64,000 nt of DNA from Amorphochlora amoebiformis (lineage: Eukaryota > Cercozoa > Chlorarachniophyceae): NCBI GenBank assembly GCA_054601695.1, contig BAAHQB010000121.1, positions 372,001-436,000 on the forward strand, read 5' to 3'. Positions 1 through 13,173 of this stretch are shown piece after piece. A program made the position numbers and the translations under genes. Below the pieces are notes generated by a model. The model saw only the letters and a program-made list of their open reading frames with translations, searched no databases and was not told where the DNA came from. Within the stretch, counting starts at the first letter, position 1. Each line of letters begins with the position of its first letter.

Positions 1-110
1 AAATAGGTAATACATCTGGATGTGTGTATAATTCTGTACGCAATCTACATACACATATTACTGCATATGCAAATGTACGTGCATACACATATTTCCACCT
101 CAAATATCAG

Positions 111-317
111 GTCCAGACACATTTCGACCCGAACCTGGCGCTTGCCAAGAGGATTGGATCTAGCGTCCAGTTTGTTAAGCTATTAGATACTGTCGCTGGA
201 TCTCGTGTGACATGCCGGCGGATCACGCTCGAGGCCGTGGAAGCCACGCTACAAGTTCATGCAGCACAGGTATTATTCATGTATGTATGTTTGTACGTGT
301 ATAGTTGTATGTATGTA

Positions 318-348
<31 letters not shown>

Positions 349-1594
349 CATATAATATATATATATATGTATATAAGAACATATAATTTATATATTTATA
401 CTATGGTTGCAATATATCTGATATGTACGATGCATATGTATAAACCTTTTAAATATATACATACTAATTATCTGCATATAAATTATAAAAATGAATATTC
501 AGGTGCTTCGATATCTCCACATCGGTGCGGGTCGAATGCCCTTATCCCTCTCTCGAGTGTCCATATTCGCGGTAAGAGGCCAACCTGGCCAAGTTGCGAG
601 ACAGGTATAGTGTATCATGAATAGATGTTGAGTATTACAAGTTGATATGCAGAATATCGTAATTAGAAAAAGTCGACTAGGCTACATTAGACCATTTCCC
701 TGAGCTTGTCCCAAACATGCACATGGGTGTGAGTTTACTTGGCGTACTATATTTGTAAATGCATATATTATATCCATATAGATATGCTTGCAAAGCACAG
801 TTATATATTTGTATGTACATGCATATTTTGTATATGTGTATTTAAGTATGCGTGTATGTAGTATATAATATATATATATATATGTATATATGTATATATA
901 TGTATATATTATAAATATATATATATATATATGTATGTATATATGTATATATATGACATGCAGATATACACACGGATATTGTAATATACATTTGCTTATG
1001 TATGAAATGTATACCTAAAGATATTATAATACATACGTATATACGTAATATACTCCATTCAGATCCTTGCCCAGTACCTCGCTGACGCTATTCTCTCAGC
1101 ACCCATCATCCTAGGGTAAAAACAATTTCAACCTGACCCTAAGAGGCCTTAACTCTTTCTAAATACATCTAATGTATGAGATATATAATTGAATGTAACC
1201 CAGGCCCGGCCGCTCTTACCCTAACCCTAACCCCTAATCCTAACTGTCTATTGGTCATTGCATCAGTGAAATTTAGCTTAAAATAACCCAAATCTCACCC
1301 TAACCCTGTTCCCACCAGCTCCCTCCAAATATTCGGCAACCCCACCTTCCTTGTTCAGGTAATCTCACCCAAAAAAAAAAAAAGGTAGAGTGGGAGGAAA
1401 CGAACACAGCAGGTAGAGGGAAACGAACAAGCGCAGAGAGAATGAAACAAGTGCGGAGAAACGAACAAGCACGGAGAAGCGAAAAAAACAGAACAAGGAC
1501 TAACCCTGATCAACCTTGATATACATTTTTGCTCCATCAAATACGTGAGATAAGTTATGATTATTTGTCAAGTTCTTTACGATGTATATATATG

Positions 1595-1638
<44 letters not shown>

Positions 1639-2674
1639 ATATATATATATATATTTACACAATAATTATAATTATATATACATATTTACACGTAAATATA
1701 TATCCAGTCTCTGATCACCGGTTTGGCGGACTTCCTAACACTACCAACCCATGCCCTTGCAAGAGGACCCTCGGCGTTCCTCTCAGCCCTTGTCGATGGT
1801 ACTGTCTCTCTCGTTCGCCATGCTTCAGAGGTACTAGTTGTTAGCATGCTCAAAGAGAGAGAGGCGGGGGGGGGAGGGGATTTAGTGAGAGGCGGTAGGT
1901 CAGAGAGGAGTGCGAGAGATGGAAGAGGTCGGGGGGAGAAAGTGAGAGAAAGAGAGAGAGAGGAGCGAGAGATAAGAGAGAGAGAGATGTAAAGAGGAGA
2001 GAGGGGGGGGGAAGAGAGGGAGAGATAGAGAGGACAGAGAGAGAGAGGACAGAGAGAGAGAGAGAGAGGAGAGAGAGGAGAGAGAGAGAGAGAGAGGAAC
2101 GGAAGGAGAGAGAGGAAGGGAAGGAGAATTAGGAAGGGAAGGAGAGAGAGGGGGGAGATAACCCTATTATGACCACCAGGCTTAGAACCACAGAGAGAAG
2201 AGAGAGAGAGAAACAGAGAGGCCAAAAAAAAAGTAAAGAATGCCATTACGGATGAGAATTTTCTTGAACATTTGAAGGATGAACAAAGGCGAGGTAACCT
2301 TATGTATTCACAGGGTACCCTTACATCCTTGGCGTCTTTTTCCTCGGCATTGGCGCGAAACCTAAAGTGGGTTGTGTGATTAGGATATATGTGATATATA
2401 AATGTATGTATTCATGGGTATATAACTTTTATCTATATATATATATATATATACATATATATTCATATAAATGTGTGTTTATATACATGTATGCATGGGT
2501 ATGTAACTTTGTATCTACAAATATATATATATATAGTCATATAATTGTGTGTATACATACATGTATTGTATTAAAAATGGACGATATACATATAAACGAG
2601 AAACCTTAGTTATTTGTGTGATTAGGATGTAAGTGATTGATATGTTTGTGTTTGCTTGTGGGCTGTATGTTTTC

Positions 2675-2727
<53 letters not shown>

Positions 2728-2739
2728 TATATATATATG

Positions 2740-2794
<55 letters not shown>

Positions 2795-3358
2795 ATAAAG
2801 TAATACGTACATATTTAAATATACATACATATATATATATATATGTGCGTGTAATACTAAGACGTAAAAATATTTGAGTATATATACATACATACATATC
2901 CACATTTTCACAGCCGATTATCAGGCGATCACGGTTCCACCCCTAGGGCGGGCCTGACTCTCCGGAAAGGTGGCAGTATCCAACCCAAACCCTAATCTAA
3001 GGCCAACGTCTCTTCCTCCACATATATACTTATAGAAATATATATACATATATATATTCATATATATATATATATTATACATCCTATCTCTATCACTCTA
3101 TCTCTCACTCTCTCTATCTCGCCCTTTCCCTCATTCCGCTCGCCTTCTCCCCTCCTCTCACTCTTCTCTCAAACCATGTCACTGCAACATTTAGGGCGGG
3201 AGTATGAAGGGCTAGGCTCCCCCCCCGCGGGACGAAGGGGGAGCGTTAAGCCGGTTAGATATGTTCGTACGTAATTTCGTAAATATTTGTATTGTATTGT
3301 GTACGTGGGGTTGTGTGTATGCGCTTTTTATATGAGTGTTACGTACAAATGTATATAT

Positions 3359-3404
<46 letters not shown>

Positions 3405-3859
3405 ATGTGTGTGTGTATGCTCTTATGTATATGTACAGTTCGGATACATACAGACTTATATATATATATATATACATATATATTTATACATATATTTTTA
3501 TATACAAATATATATATATATATATATATTTATACATAAATACAGGCATACATGCATACATACATACAATACACATCATATACACATGTCTCCCGAATTG
3601 CATTCGATGATGGAAAATCTGAATGTTACACACATACCAGGGCCAAGGTCAGGGTTTGTTGACAGGCGTTGGATGCTTGGCGGCTGGAGTCTGGGGGGGG
3701 GTCACGGGGGTAGTAACGGCGCCGGTGAGAGGCGCTTTAGAAGGGGGAGCATGGGGATTTATGCAGGGTAGATATATTCCATATAAGTTTTGATGATATT
3801 TCTACTTGTACGTTATAATATGCATGTGTGAATATGTGCAGATTACGAATGTACGTATG

Positions 3860-3901
<42 letters not shown>

Positions 3902-4065
3902 GACCATATATATATATACATACAATTGATCATATAAGACTAAATAATATAAATACATATTGTATATACATAGGCGTTGGTGTAGGCATAGTTGGAGCGG
4001 TGACGCGTCCCATCTCAGGGGGGTTAGATCTCGTCGCACATACTTCACAGGTATATTGTGATATG

Positions 4066-4122
<57 letters not shown>

Positions 4123-4148
4123 ATACACATGCGTTTGTGAGTATATAT

Positions 4149-4200
<52 letters not shown>

Positions 4201-4655
4201 TGTGTGTGCATGTGTGTGTATACGGTATAATAAATTTGTATGCATGTACATATAACAATATAATCATTTTATACATATACATATAACTTACATTCGTGTT
4301 AGTCACATACATGCTTCTTTATGCATATGTAATAGGGCCTAGCTGATATATCATCGGACCCACCGGTAGCCCAAAGACCTCTCATTACTACTACTGGTGA
4401 CGCATCTCCCCTCACCTCGAGCAAAAATGTCACGTTCGCAGACCCTGTTGAGTCCGCAGAATGGCGTTATGCATGGGTTATATATATATTATAAGTTTAC
4501 GTACGTATATGAATGCAAATGTGTCTAAGTATATATGTATGCAAATGAAAGTATTTATAGGATTTTTCATATGTGGTTGTATATGTGAACATGCAAATAT
4601 ATATGTCACGTAAAGATGTGATTATGTATTTTATACAAATTTGTCAGAATATATA

Positions 4656-4695
<40 letters not shown>

Positions 4696-5130
4696 CATGT
4701 ATACACATACATATATATATGTAAATATGTATGTGTATATATGAGAGTGGGTATGAATTTCAGACATTTCTTATTACTATTGGTGCCTTAGTATTATTAT
4801 TTTTAATACACACATACATAGATATATATATGAATATATATACATATATATATATAAGTGCATTACATATAGAAAATACCATATATTCATCAGGGATCGA
4901 TATCTACCCTTGCTCTCCACGCTGCCGCACGCACGTCTCTTAGGGTACCCGGTGGAGAGATTGAAGGATGGATAGTCGGTCTACAACTCTTGAGATTTCC
5001 TCAAGCAGCACTTCAGTAAGAAACACTCTATACTTTCATGTTGAGCAAATAGTATTGCTTTTACATGTTATGCATGTATATATATATATATATATATATA
5101 AATATATATATGTGTGTGTGTATGTCTATG

Positions 5131-5168
<38 letters not shown>

Positions 5169-5599
5169 ATATACAAATTTACATATGCGCATATATGCCA
5201 TATTAATATATGTATTTACATATGTATACACGTATATCCATATTAATATATTTGTGTATCTATGTGTATATATATATATATAATATATATATATACATTC
5301 TGTATGTGGACATACAAAAATACATCCATACATATTGTACTGATATAGTATGTATAAATATATACACACCCGAAACATTGTCCATCAAATAAATGAATCC
5401 TCTTGTGCAGCAGCAGTATACCACTAACCCTATCTCAACAATACATAGGCTCCTCCCTACCGATTTTAAGGCCATTGGCGGGGAGATCCAGGGCACTAGA
5501 ACCTCACGAAGGATCACAGTAGTACGTATCCAGCGCTCCTTAAGTTTCGCCGCGAGCGATATTGGTATTGTTTATTCACTTGTCGTATACATATATATG

Positions 5600-5660
<61 letters not shown>

Positions 5661-5670
5661 ATGTTTTCAC

Positions 5671-5705
<35 letters not shown>

Positions 5706-6086
5706 ACCTGTGTATATGAATATATGTATATATGTACATGTATATGCCCAGGCATTTCATCCAACAAATGGACATTCCATATTTATGTATATTTAAATAC
5801 ACGTTAATATTATTTCCACATAGGGGATTTCTAAATACTAAACGTCCATCTTCTACTTATTCAGGGGATGCAGGGCTGGTAGCTCTTGGATCATCTGGAG
5901 TGGTGGTCGTTGGGAGTGACGGACATGCGGTATTAGTCGAGATTTGGTATTAGGGGTTTTAGAGTTTATATGTAGACTTGTGTATTAATGATAATATGTA
6001 AAACATGTAATGAATATTTATGTGTATTTGTACCGTGATATATAATTTTTTATTCATATATGTTCATATGTATTTATATTACGTAA

Positions 6087-6129
<43 letters not shown>

Positions 6130-6555
6130 GAATATGTATATATATATATATAATATAAATATAGATATATATATATATATATCATATACATATTTCACCT
6201 ATATTTAATTTCAGAAACTATACATTTGTATGTATAAATGTTTTCATTATAAATTTTTTTTAATTATTAGGTCCCGGGTTGTCGATTCTTCTGGAATACC
6301 TGCCGCTTGATAGCATTCCGCGTACGAGCGGAAACGGGTTCCAGACCTATCTACATCGTCACGTTCATCCCTGGAGATCTAGGTTCGAACACCAACACTA
6401 ACGTCAATACCCAAGATGTTAAGAAGAACCAAGGCACCAGCACAAGCGAAGGTGGATCCACACTGTCAGCTGGAATCATTTGCTCAGAGGGAGAATTTAG
6501 AACGTTTGCCAGGCTGGCGAACTTATCACAACGATTCAGGCTAAGTATAATCTAG
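111..6555 (+). CDS. VPS13-like protein, C-terminal part (5' end outside window)
   Basis: Fourteen exons with matching phases give 504 residues and a stop: 111-269, 503-571, 1063-1115, 1319-1358, 1708-1830, 2194-2293, 2925-2969, 3648-3767, 3974-4050, 4336-4476, 4894-5015, 5449-5564, 5865-5929, 6271-6555. VPS13 proteins are rod-like bulk lipid-transfer proteins at membrane contact sites. Seen here: the family's C-terminal block, with [11 protein letters not shown] (family: GSLDLIGNP), [11 protein letters not shown] before a run ending [23 protein letters not shown], and [14 protein letters not shown] (family: GLVGAVARPTGG). The last exons ([15 protein letters not shown] onward) fit the PH-like end of the family. 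The 40-nt exon 1319-1358 follows a CCCTAA-rich intron. The least certain exon is 2194-2293, whose GA-rich start could be misplaced; the segment between HASE and this exon looks shorter than in relatives. The final exon ends in a low-complexity N/T/S-rich linker and a short tail. Confidence 0.82.
1855..2190 (+). repeat. Purine (GA) tract in a VPS13-like intron
   Basis: Almost uninterrupted GAGAGG-type purine sequence with G runs of up to nine, filling most of the intron between the exons ending at 1830 and starting at 2194. The complementary strand gives a serine/leucine-rich open frame that is only a by-product of the repeat. Confidence 0.8.
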
Positions 6556-7331
6556 ATAATGACCATGCAATTGCAAGCTAACACTAGTAACAATGCTTCA
6601 AATCTAGCAAATGGACCGACACAATTGCATTTCGGAAATCACTATCTAGACTAATACTACTAGACTAGTATTGGCGTGTTTTCGGCCAGCCGGCTGACAA
6701 ACTAGATAAACCCGTAGACCGTCGATTAGATCTTGTACATCTGGCTTATCTAGTTATCTCCATCAGACTAGTGGTATCCAGTAGATATACTAGATAATAT
6801 TATGAAATATCTTTATATAAAAATATAAATATACATACCTGTACTAGTGTATACAGGTACTATTTTACTTATGATTTAATGTACTGCAGTAGTCATACAA
6901 ATAAATTCATCATTCATTTGGCTAGTATGGGTGCGAAGAGATCTAGACTGACAAAAGATCATTAATTCGATTCACCCACGCCGCAGACAGCGTTTACTGT
7001 ATCACAGTGACGTAAAACTTACCGACCATGTCTCGGAAAGCAATTCACATTTTTTTTGATTTGTGTTTTTTCGGATGCCTCCAGCTTTCTATCTCCCCAT
7101 CTCCCTCCTCTCTACAACGATGACTGGAGTGAGGTGAAGTGCTCTAAGCTTCACCTGAATATAGTGGAACAAGGATTTGTTCACATTGTTGACTGTGTAT
7201 AAATGTGTTTTATATATGTGTTGCATAGATGTATTCGAATACGTTATATATGAAGATGATACATGATACACACACACACGTATATATATATATTTATATA
7301 TATATATGTATGTATATTATGTATTTATATT

Positions 7332-7365
<34 letters not shown>

Positions 7366-7504
7366 TATACATACGTCTCTATTTACATACACAATTGAGT
7401 TTACATGAATAGCATGCACATATATAGATATATTTATGTATATAATATATAATATATATATATATATATGTATATATATACATATATATTTATATATAGA
7501 TATG

Positions 7505-7580
<76 letters not shown>

Positions 7581-7679
7581 CTACGCATATATACATACGT
7601 ATCTTTTTACATACATAATAAATGTGAGTTTACATGCATAGCATACAAATATAGTTATATTATATATATATACATATAT

Positions 7680-7728
<49 letters not shown>

Positions 7729-7800
7729 AATTATATATACACATATATATATATATATTATATACACATGTATATATGTAAATTATATACATATATATAC

Positions 7801-7859
<59 letters not shown>

Positions 7860-8000
7860 GAAACACACACACACATACATATATATATACACACACATAC
7901 ACACATAATATAATATATACAACAGATACATACATTCATACATACACACATAATACCAATATCGTGTTATTATTAGTGAATACATAAGACGGAGTTCCCG
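6556..8000. other. Tail-to-tail spacer, CTAG-rich
   Basis: Between the stop of the VPS13-like gene and the stop of the voltage-sensor-like gene. From about 6550 to 6960 there are roughly 13 CTAG tetramers in 410 nt, many as ACTAGT or TCTAGA; chance would give one or two. From 7280 to 7960 the spacer becomes (TA)n. A short reading on the minus strand (7089-7150) resembles a terminal exon but is not needed by any gene. The segment 7365-7420 recurs in diverged form at 7590-7650. Confidence 0.6.
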
Positions 8001-8183
8001 CTAGAGTTTGAATTTTGTCGTGGTTGGTGTTGAGGGTAACGTTAGGGGCTCCAGTGAACCTATCTCGTGATGGAGGCTATTCCCATTATGTGCCGGCGTT
8101 AGAGCGTCGACCTAACATTCAATTGGGTGTATATGTATTTCACAAATGGTTGGATGTGTGTATTTAAGATTTAGAAAGAAGGT

Positions 8184-8223
<40 letters not shown>

Positions 8224-8273
8224 CATAGAATGTATATGCCATACATAAGGCGAGCTACATAAAATATATATAC

Positions 8274-8316
<43 letters not shown>

Positions 8317-8479
8317 TATGAGGTGAGCTTTTATACACATGTATGTAATATATACCCTGTTGATATGTATATTATACATATATATAGACACACCCAATCA
8401 GCGTCGCAATGGGGCAAACTTATATGTGTATATAATGCGTACAACACATATATGTATATATTATATGTAGATATATATT

Positions 8480-8514
<35 letters not shown>

Positions 8515-8864
8515 GTATGTATCAAAATTCGTAGAATATATACCCAGTCATCGTCACTACGTGGCGAGCCAAGGGGTGTGACATTTATGTCGAATGCTAC
8601 TGCCATTTGCTCTGCGGATCTATGGATAATAGCAAAATATAAATCGATTTCGCCCAAGAATTGAAATCATTAAGCAACCCATTGCAACAGGATTTCGAAT
8701 CGGTTTGGGTGACACGTGGCAATTTTGTCTCACACACGTGCACAATGGATACCTTAGATTCCGTTCATAAGAGTTGGGCTTCAGCGGGCGTCCATGAGTT
8801 TCATCATACGTCCCGTATCTAACAGTTAAGTATACGTCTTACATATCTATATACAATTTATAAA

Positions 8865-8901
<37 letters not shown>

Positions 8902-8962
8902 ATATATATGCATATATGTAGATATATAAATACTATATATATAAATATATTATACATATACT

Positions 8963-8994
<32 letters not shown>

Positions 8995-9002
8995 GTATAT
9001 AG

Positions 9003-9056
<54 letters not shown>

Positions 9057-9644
9057 TGGATTTGGGATAGGTTTACAGCGTTTGAAGAGTGATACTAGTG
9101 GAGATTGAGAGGGTCGAGACACAGACAAGAGGAGGGGGGCTTAATACACGGAGAGGGACAGTGGGTTAGGGGAGATAGAATTGACTGAAGGAGGTGAAAG
9201 ACGGGCATAAGAGAGTCGAGAGAACACTGTAAGGGGGGATAGAGTTAGGGGGGTTAGAGAGAACAGAATAGAGAGACAACAGCTGGGGTTTAGACGAGGG
9301 AGAGGGGGTGTTAGGAAAGATAGGGAGAAAAGAGGAGAGCGCGGGGGGGGTGGGAGACCGGGAGAGAAGACCGTTGGGTTATAAGGGGGAGAGATAAAGG
9401 GGGGGGGGTAAGAGAGAGAGAGAGAAGGGGGGATGAGGGGTTAGAAGAGGGAGAGGGCGGGATTCGGAGAGAGAGAAGGGGGGAGGGGGTGAGGGAGAGG
9501 GAGGTTAGGAGAAGAGAGAGGGGAGAGAAGAGAGAGGAGAGAGAAGAGAGAGAAAAGAGGAGAGAGAAGAGGAGGGAAGGAGAGGAAGAGAGAGGTATTC
9601 GTAAGTGTTAATGCACAAGTATGTTAATATGATGTATATGTAAA

Positions 9645-9696
<52 letters not shown>

Positions 9697-9823
9697 ATAT
9701 CCACTACATAAACATTGCATTATGACACATCACATAGTTTATATATATATATGTATTATACATATTTATATACATAGTTGCTTACATGTAAATGTACGCA
9801 TTACGACATATCATATAACATTA

Positions 9824-9897
<74 letters not shown>

Positions 9898-10107
9898 ATA
9901 TATACACATATATATGTATATATATATATATTTGTATATATAAATATATACACATATATGTACTTGTTTATCGACGAGTTTGAGTTGAATTTAAAGATTT
10001 TCGTGGTTTCGGAGGCGTGGAAGCCATTGTGATCCTCCTTGCCGTTCTTGGAGTAATCGGCCTCTTCATCTATTTCCTCTGAGGGTTAATATATTATATA
10101 TATACAT

Positions 10108-10144
<37 letters not shown>

Positions 10145-10582
10145 CAGATATGTATACAGAAATAATTGGCCTCTTCCTCAATTTCTTCTCATGGTTTAAA
10201 ATGTAAAATTATATGTGTATGCGTGTGTGTGTATGAATAGGTATATTTTTACATGTGACGTGGGTACGAGTATGGACGGATATGTATGTTAGTATCATAC
10301 ACACGCACACAATACATATACACATGCATGTGTTATATCAATACATATATATATTTATGTATGTATATATATGTGTATATATATTATATATGTATATATA
10401 TATATATATATATATACATACACACGTATACACATACATACGTATATAACACACAAAACATACACTTTGGGATTAGAGAATTCGCACACACATGTAATAC
10501 ACACACACACACATGTGTGTGTATGTACATACACACATACACACATAATAGAATTTAATAACACACACATACACACATATGT

Positions 10583-10617
<35 letters not shown>

Positions 10618-11884
10618 ATTTATACATTTATACACATACACAATCACATGTATGTAACCCCCAAACGGCCACAGATTAGACGAAGATATTAGACGATATT
10701 TAGACACAGAGAAGAGGGATTATTTTCCTCAGCAACGTTCATAACAGGATAGAATACTATCATGACTAGCCTTGAGCTAGGGCTAGGATTAGGGCAGAAA
10801 GTCTTAGGGAGGGAGTTTTTAAGAGTCAGGGTAGGAGTTTGGAAGTGTCGGGGAAGGTCTTCAAGTGTTGGAGTGTTGAGAGTTAAGTTTTTACCTAGAT
10901 CTCGATATCGACATTTGAAGTCTGGCATTTGAACCTGGCGGGGATGAGTACATGTGACGTTAATATGTAGATTAAATGAACGAAGAAAAAAGTGTATTAG
11001 TGTGTGTGTTTTTTTTTAATGTAAGTTGATATGCGGGTGTGCATCTCTTATGTTTAACTCACGTACATATGTACATATGTATATATATATATATATGTAT
11101 ATTATATAACTAATATATGTATATATATATATATATTTACGCATATATATATGTGTATATATACGCATATATATATATATATATATATGTATGTATATAT
11201 CAACCTGGCATTCGTTGGCGTTTTTGAGCATAAGGGCTGTCGCTCTCCCTTCATTCCACACCATCACCATACGGATCACCTATATGTATTTTTAAATATA
11301 TGTATGAATTCTATATTTGTATATATATGAAAACATGAATATTTTTCTCTCTCTTACCCTCTCCATTCTCTCACTTCTCAACTTTCGTCATCATTTCTTA
11401 GTTGTGATACTGGCGCTCTCTCTACCTCTCTCTTTCCTCCTCTCTTATCTATCTAAGTATTATATATGCACACATCTATTTAGTGTGTATATATAGGTAA
11501 AATATAAAACGGAGGGAAGAGTGAGAGAAAAAGAGAAAGGGAGAATGAAGTGGACATAAAAAAAAACAGAAAAGAGAAAAAGAAGAAAATAAGCAGAAAA
11601 AAAGAGGAAAATAAAAAGTGAAAAAAGAAAAGTGAGAACAGCAATAGAGAGGTATGAGAGTTCGGGATTATGATTAGGATTTGAAATTTATTTGCCTGTG
11701 ATACGTAGCGGATAGCGTACACGACAATCACCCATAAGTTTCTATGGTCAGAATATTTAGGCTTATCAGTACATAATCAGAAAAATATATCACATAAATG
11801 GATATATATATATATATATATGTATAAGTATGTGTACCTACATGTATATGTAAATGTATATTACGTATATATTCTATGTTGCAT

Positions 11885-11922
<38 letters not shown>

Positions 11923-12438
11923 ATGCACATATATAATATGTTATATATTCTGTGTGTTTGCTTCATCCCCAGCCGAATAATATCTTGTCAAACGATGTGT
12001 ATATTTACACACACATTAATATACACACATACATACATACATATATATATATATATAATATATATTATATATATATATACTTTACATATTTATTCATACA
12101 ATATATTAAAGATATTTAGTAAGATTGGAGTCTATGCGTTTGAATTCTTAACCGTTCTTACGTTTCAGCCAAGATAATTTATTTGTATATATACTACACA
12201 ATATTTTGTAAGCATTGCATTCAATGTGAAACATTCTTAACCTGTTCGCACGTTTCCGACCCAATATCTTATCAAATCGCGTGTGCATAACTATGTTCGT
12301 CAGTATCAACAATACTAACACCACCTGATATACAAATTCATATATGTATGTATGTACTATGTGGTTACCTTTGTATTCTATACATATATATATATATGTA
12401 TGTATATATGTATGTATGTATATATATATATATGTACG

Positions 12439-12537
<99 letters not shown>

Positions 12538-13137
12538 TGTAATATGTATATATTACGTATGTTTATATGTGAACATACATACCTACCTACATGTCGTCTA
12601 CTGAATATACATATGTGTTCATTTACGTTTGTGTAGCACACTTTACATATATTTATATGTGTTTATATCTGTGTATACTATGCTATCCCAACGTACAAAG
12701 TTAACGCAAAGCCCTAGCCCTATCAGACCATGTCAACGTAGTTAAACCATGTCCTAAAGAAGGCCCCTTGAGAAGCTACAGCCCTTAAAACCACCTCCAC
12801 TGAGAATTTTGAGATTTGAATTTAGATTCTTTTGTATAAAACATGCATTGATCAGGTTCATGTAAGAAACACATATTGGTCAGGCTTCGATACCTGAGAG
12901 GAGGACACAGAGCGAGTAGTCTAAGGCCTGTGGGTAAAATTAATTCCTGTTAATGAATGAATGACTTGTGTGAGATAATTATAATTATGCCTGTTTATAG
13001 TTACTGTGTTTATATTATATACATGTATATATAATACACATATGATATATTATATACATATATATATATATATATAGTGAGTGTTGTATAAATATACAAC
13101 ATGATACATACATATATATATATATATTATTATATAT

Positions 13138-13173
<36 letters not shown>

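Noticed and set aside
7089-7151. Terminal-exon-like minus-strand reading (VKLRALHLTPVIVVERR)
   Set aside because: The voltage-sensor-like gene already ends in phase at 8001, and nothing else needs this piece.
12840-12930. tRNA-like ggttca ... gcttcgatac box
   Set aside because: No cloverleaf could be built, and the segment overlaps an exon of the voltage-sensor-like gene on the other strand.
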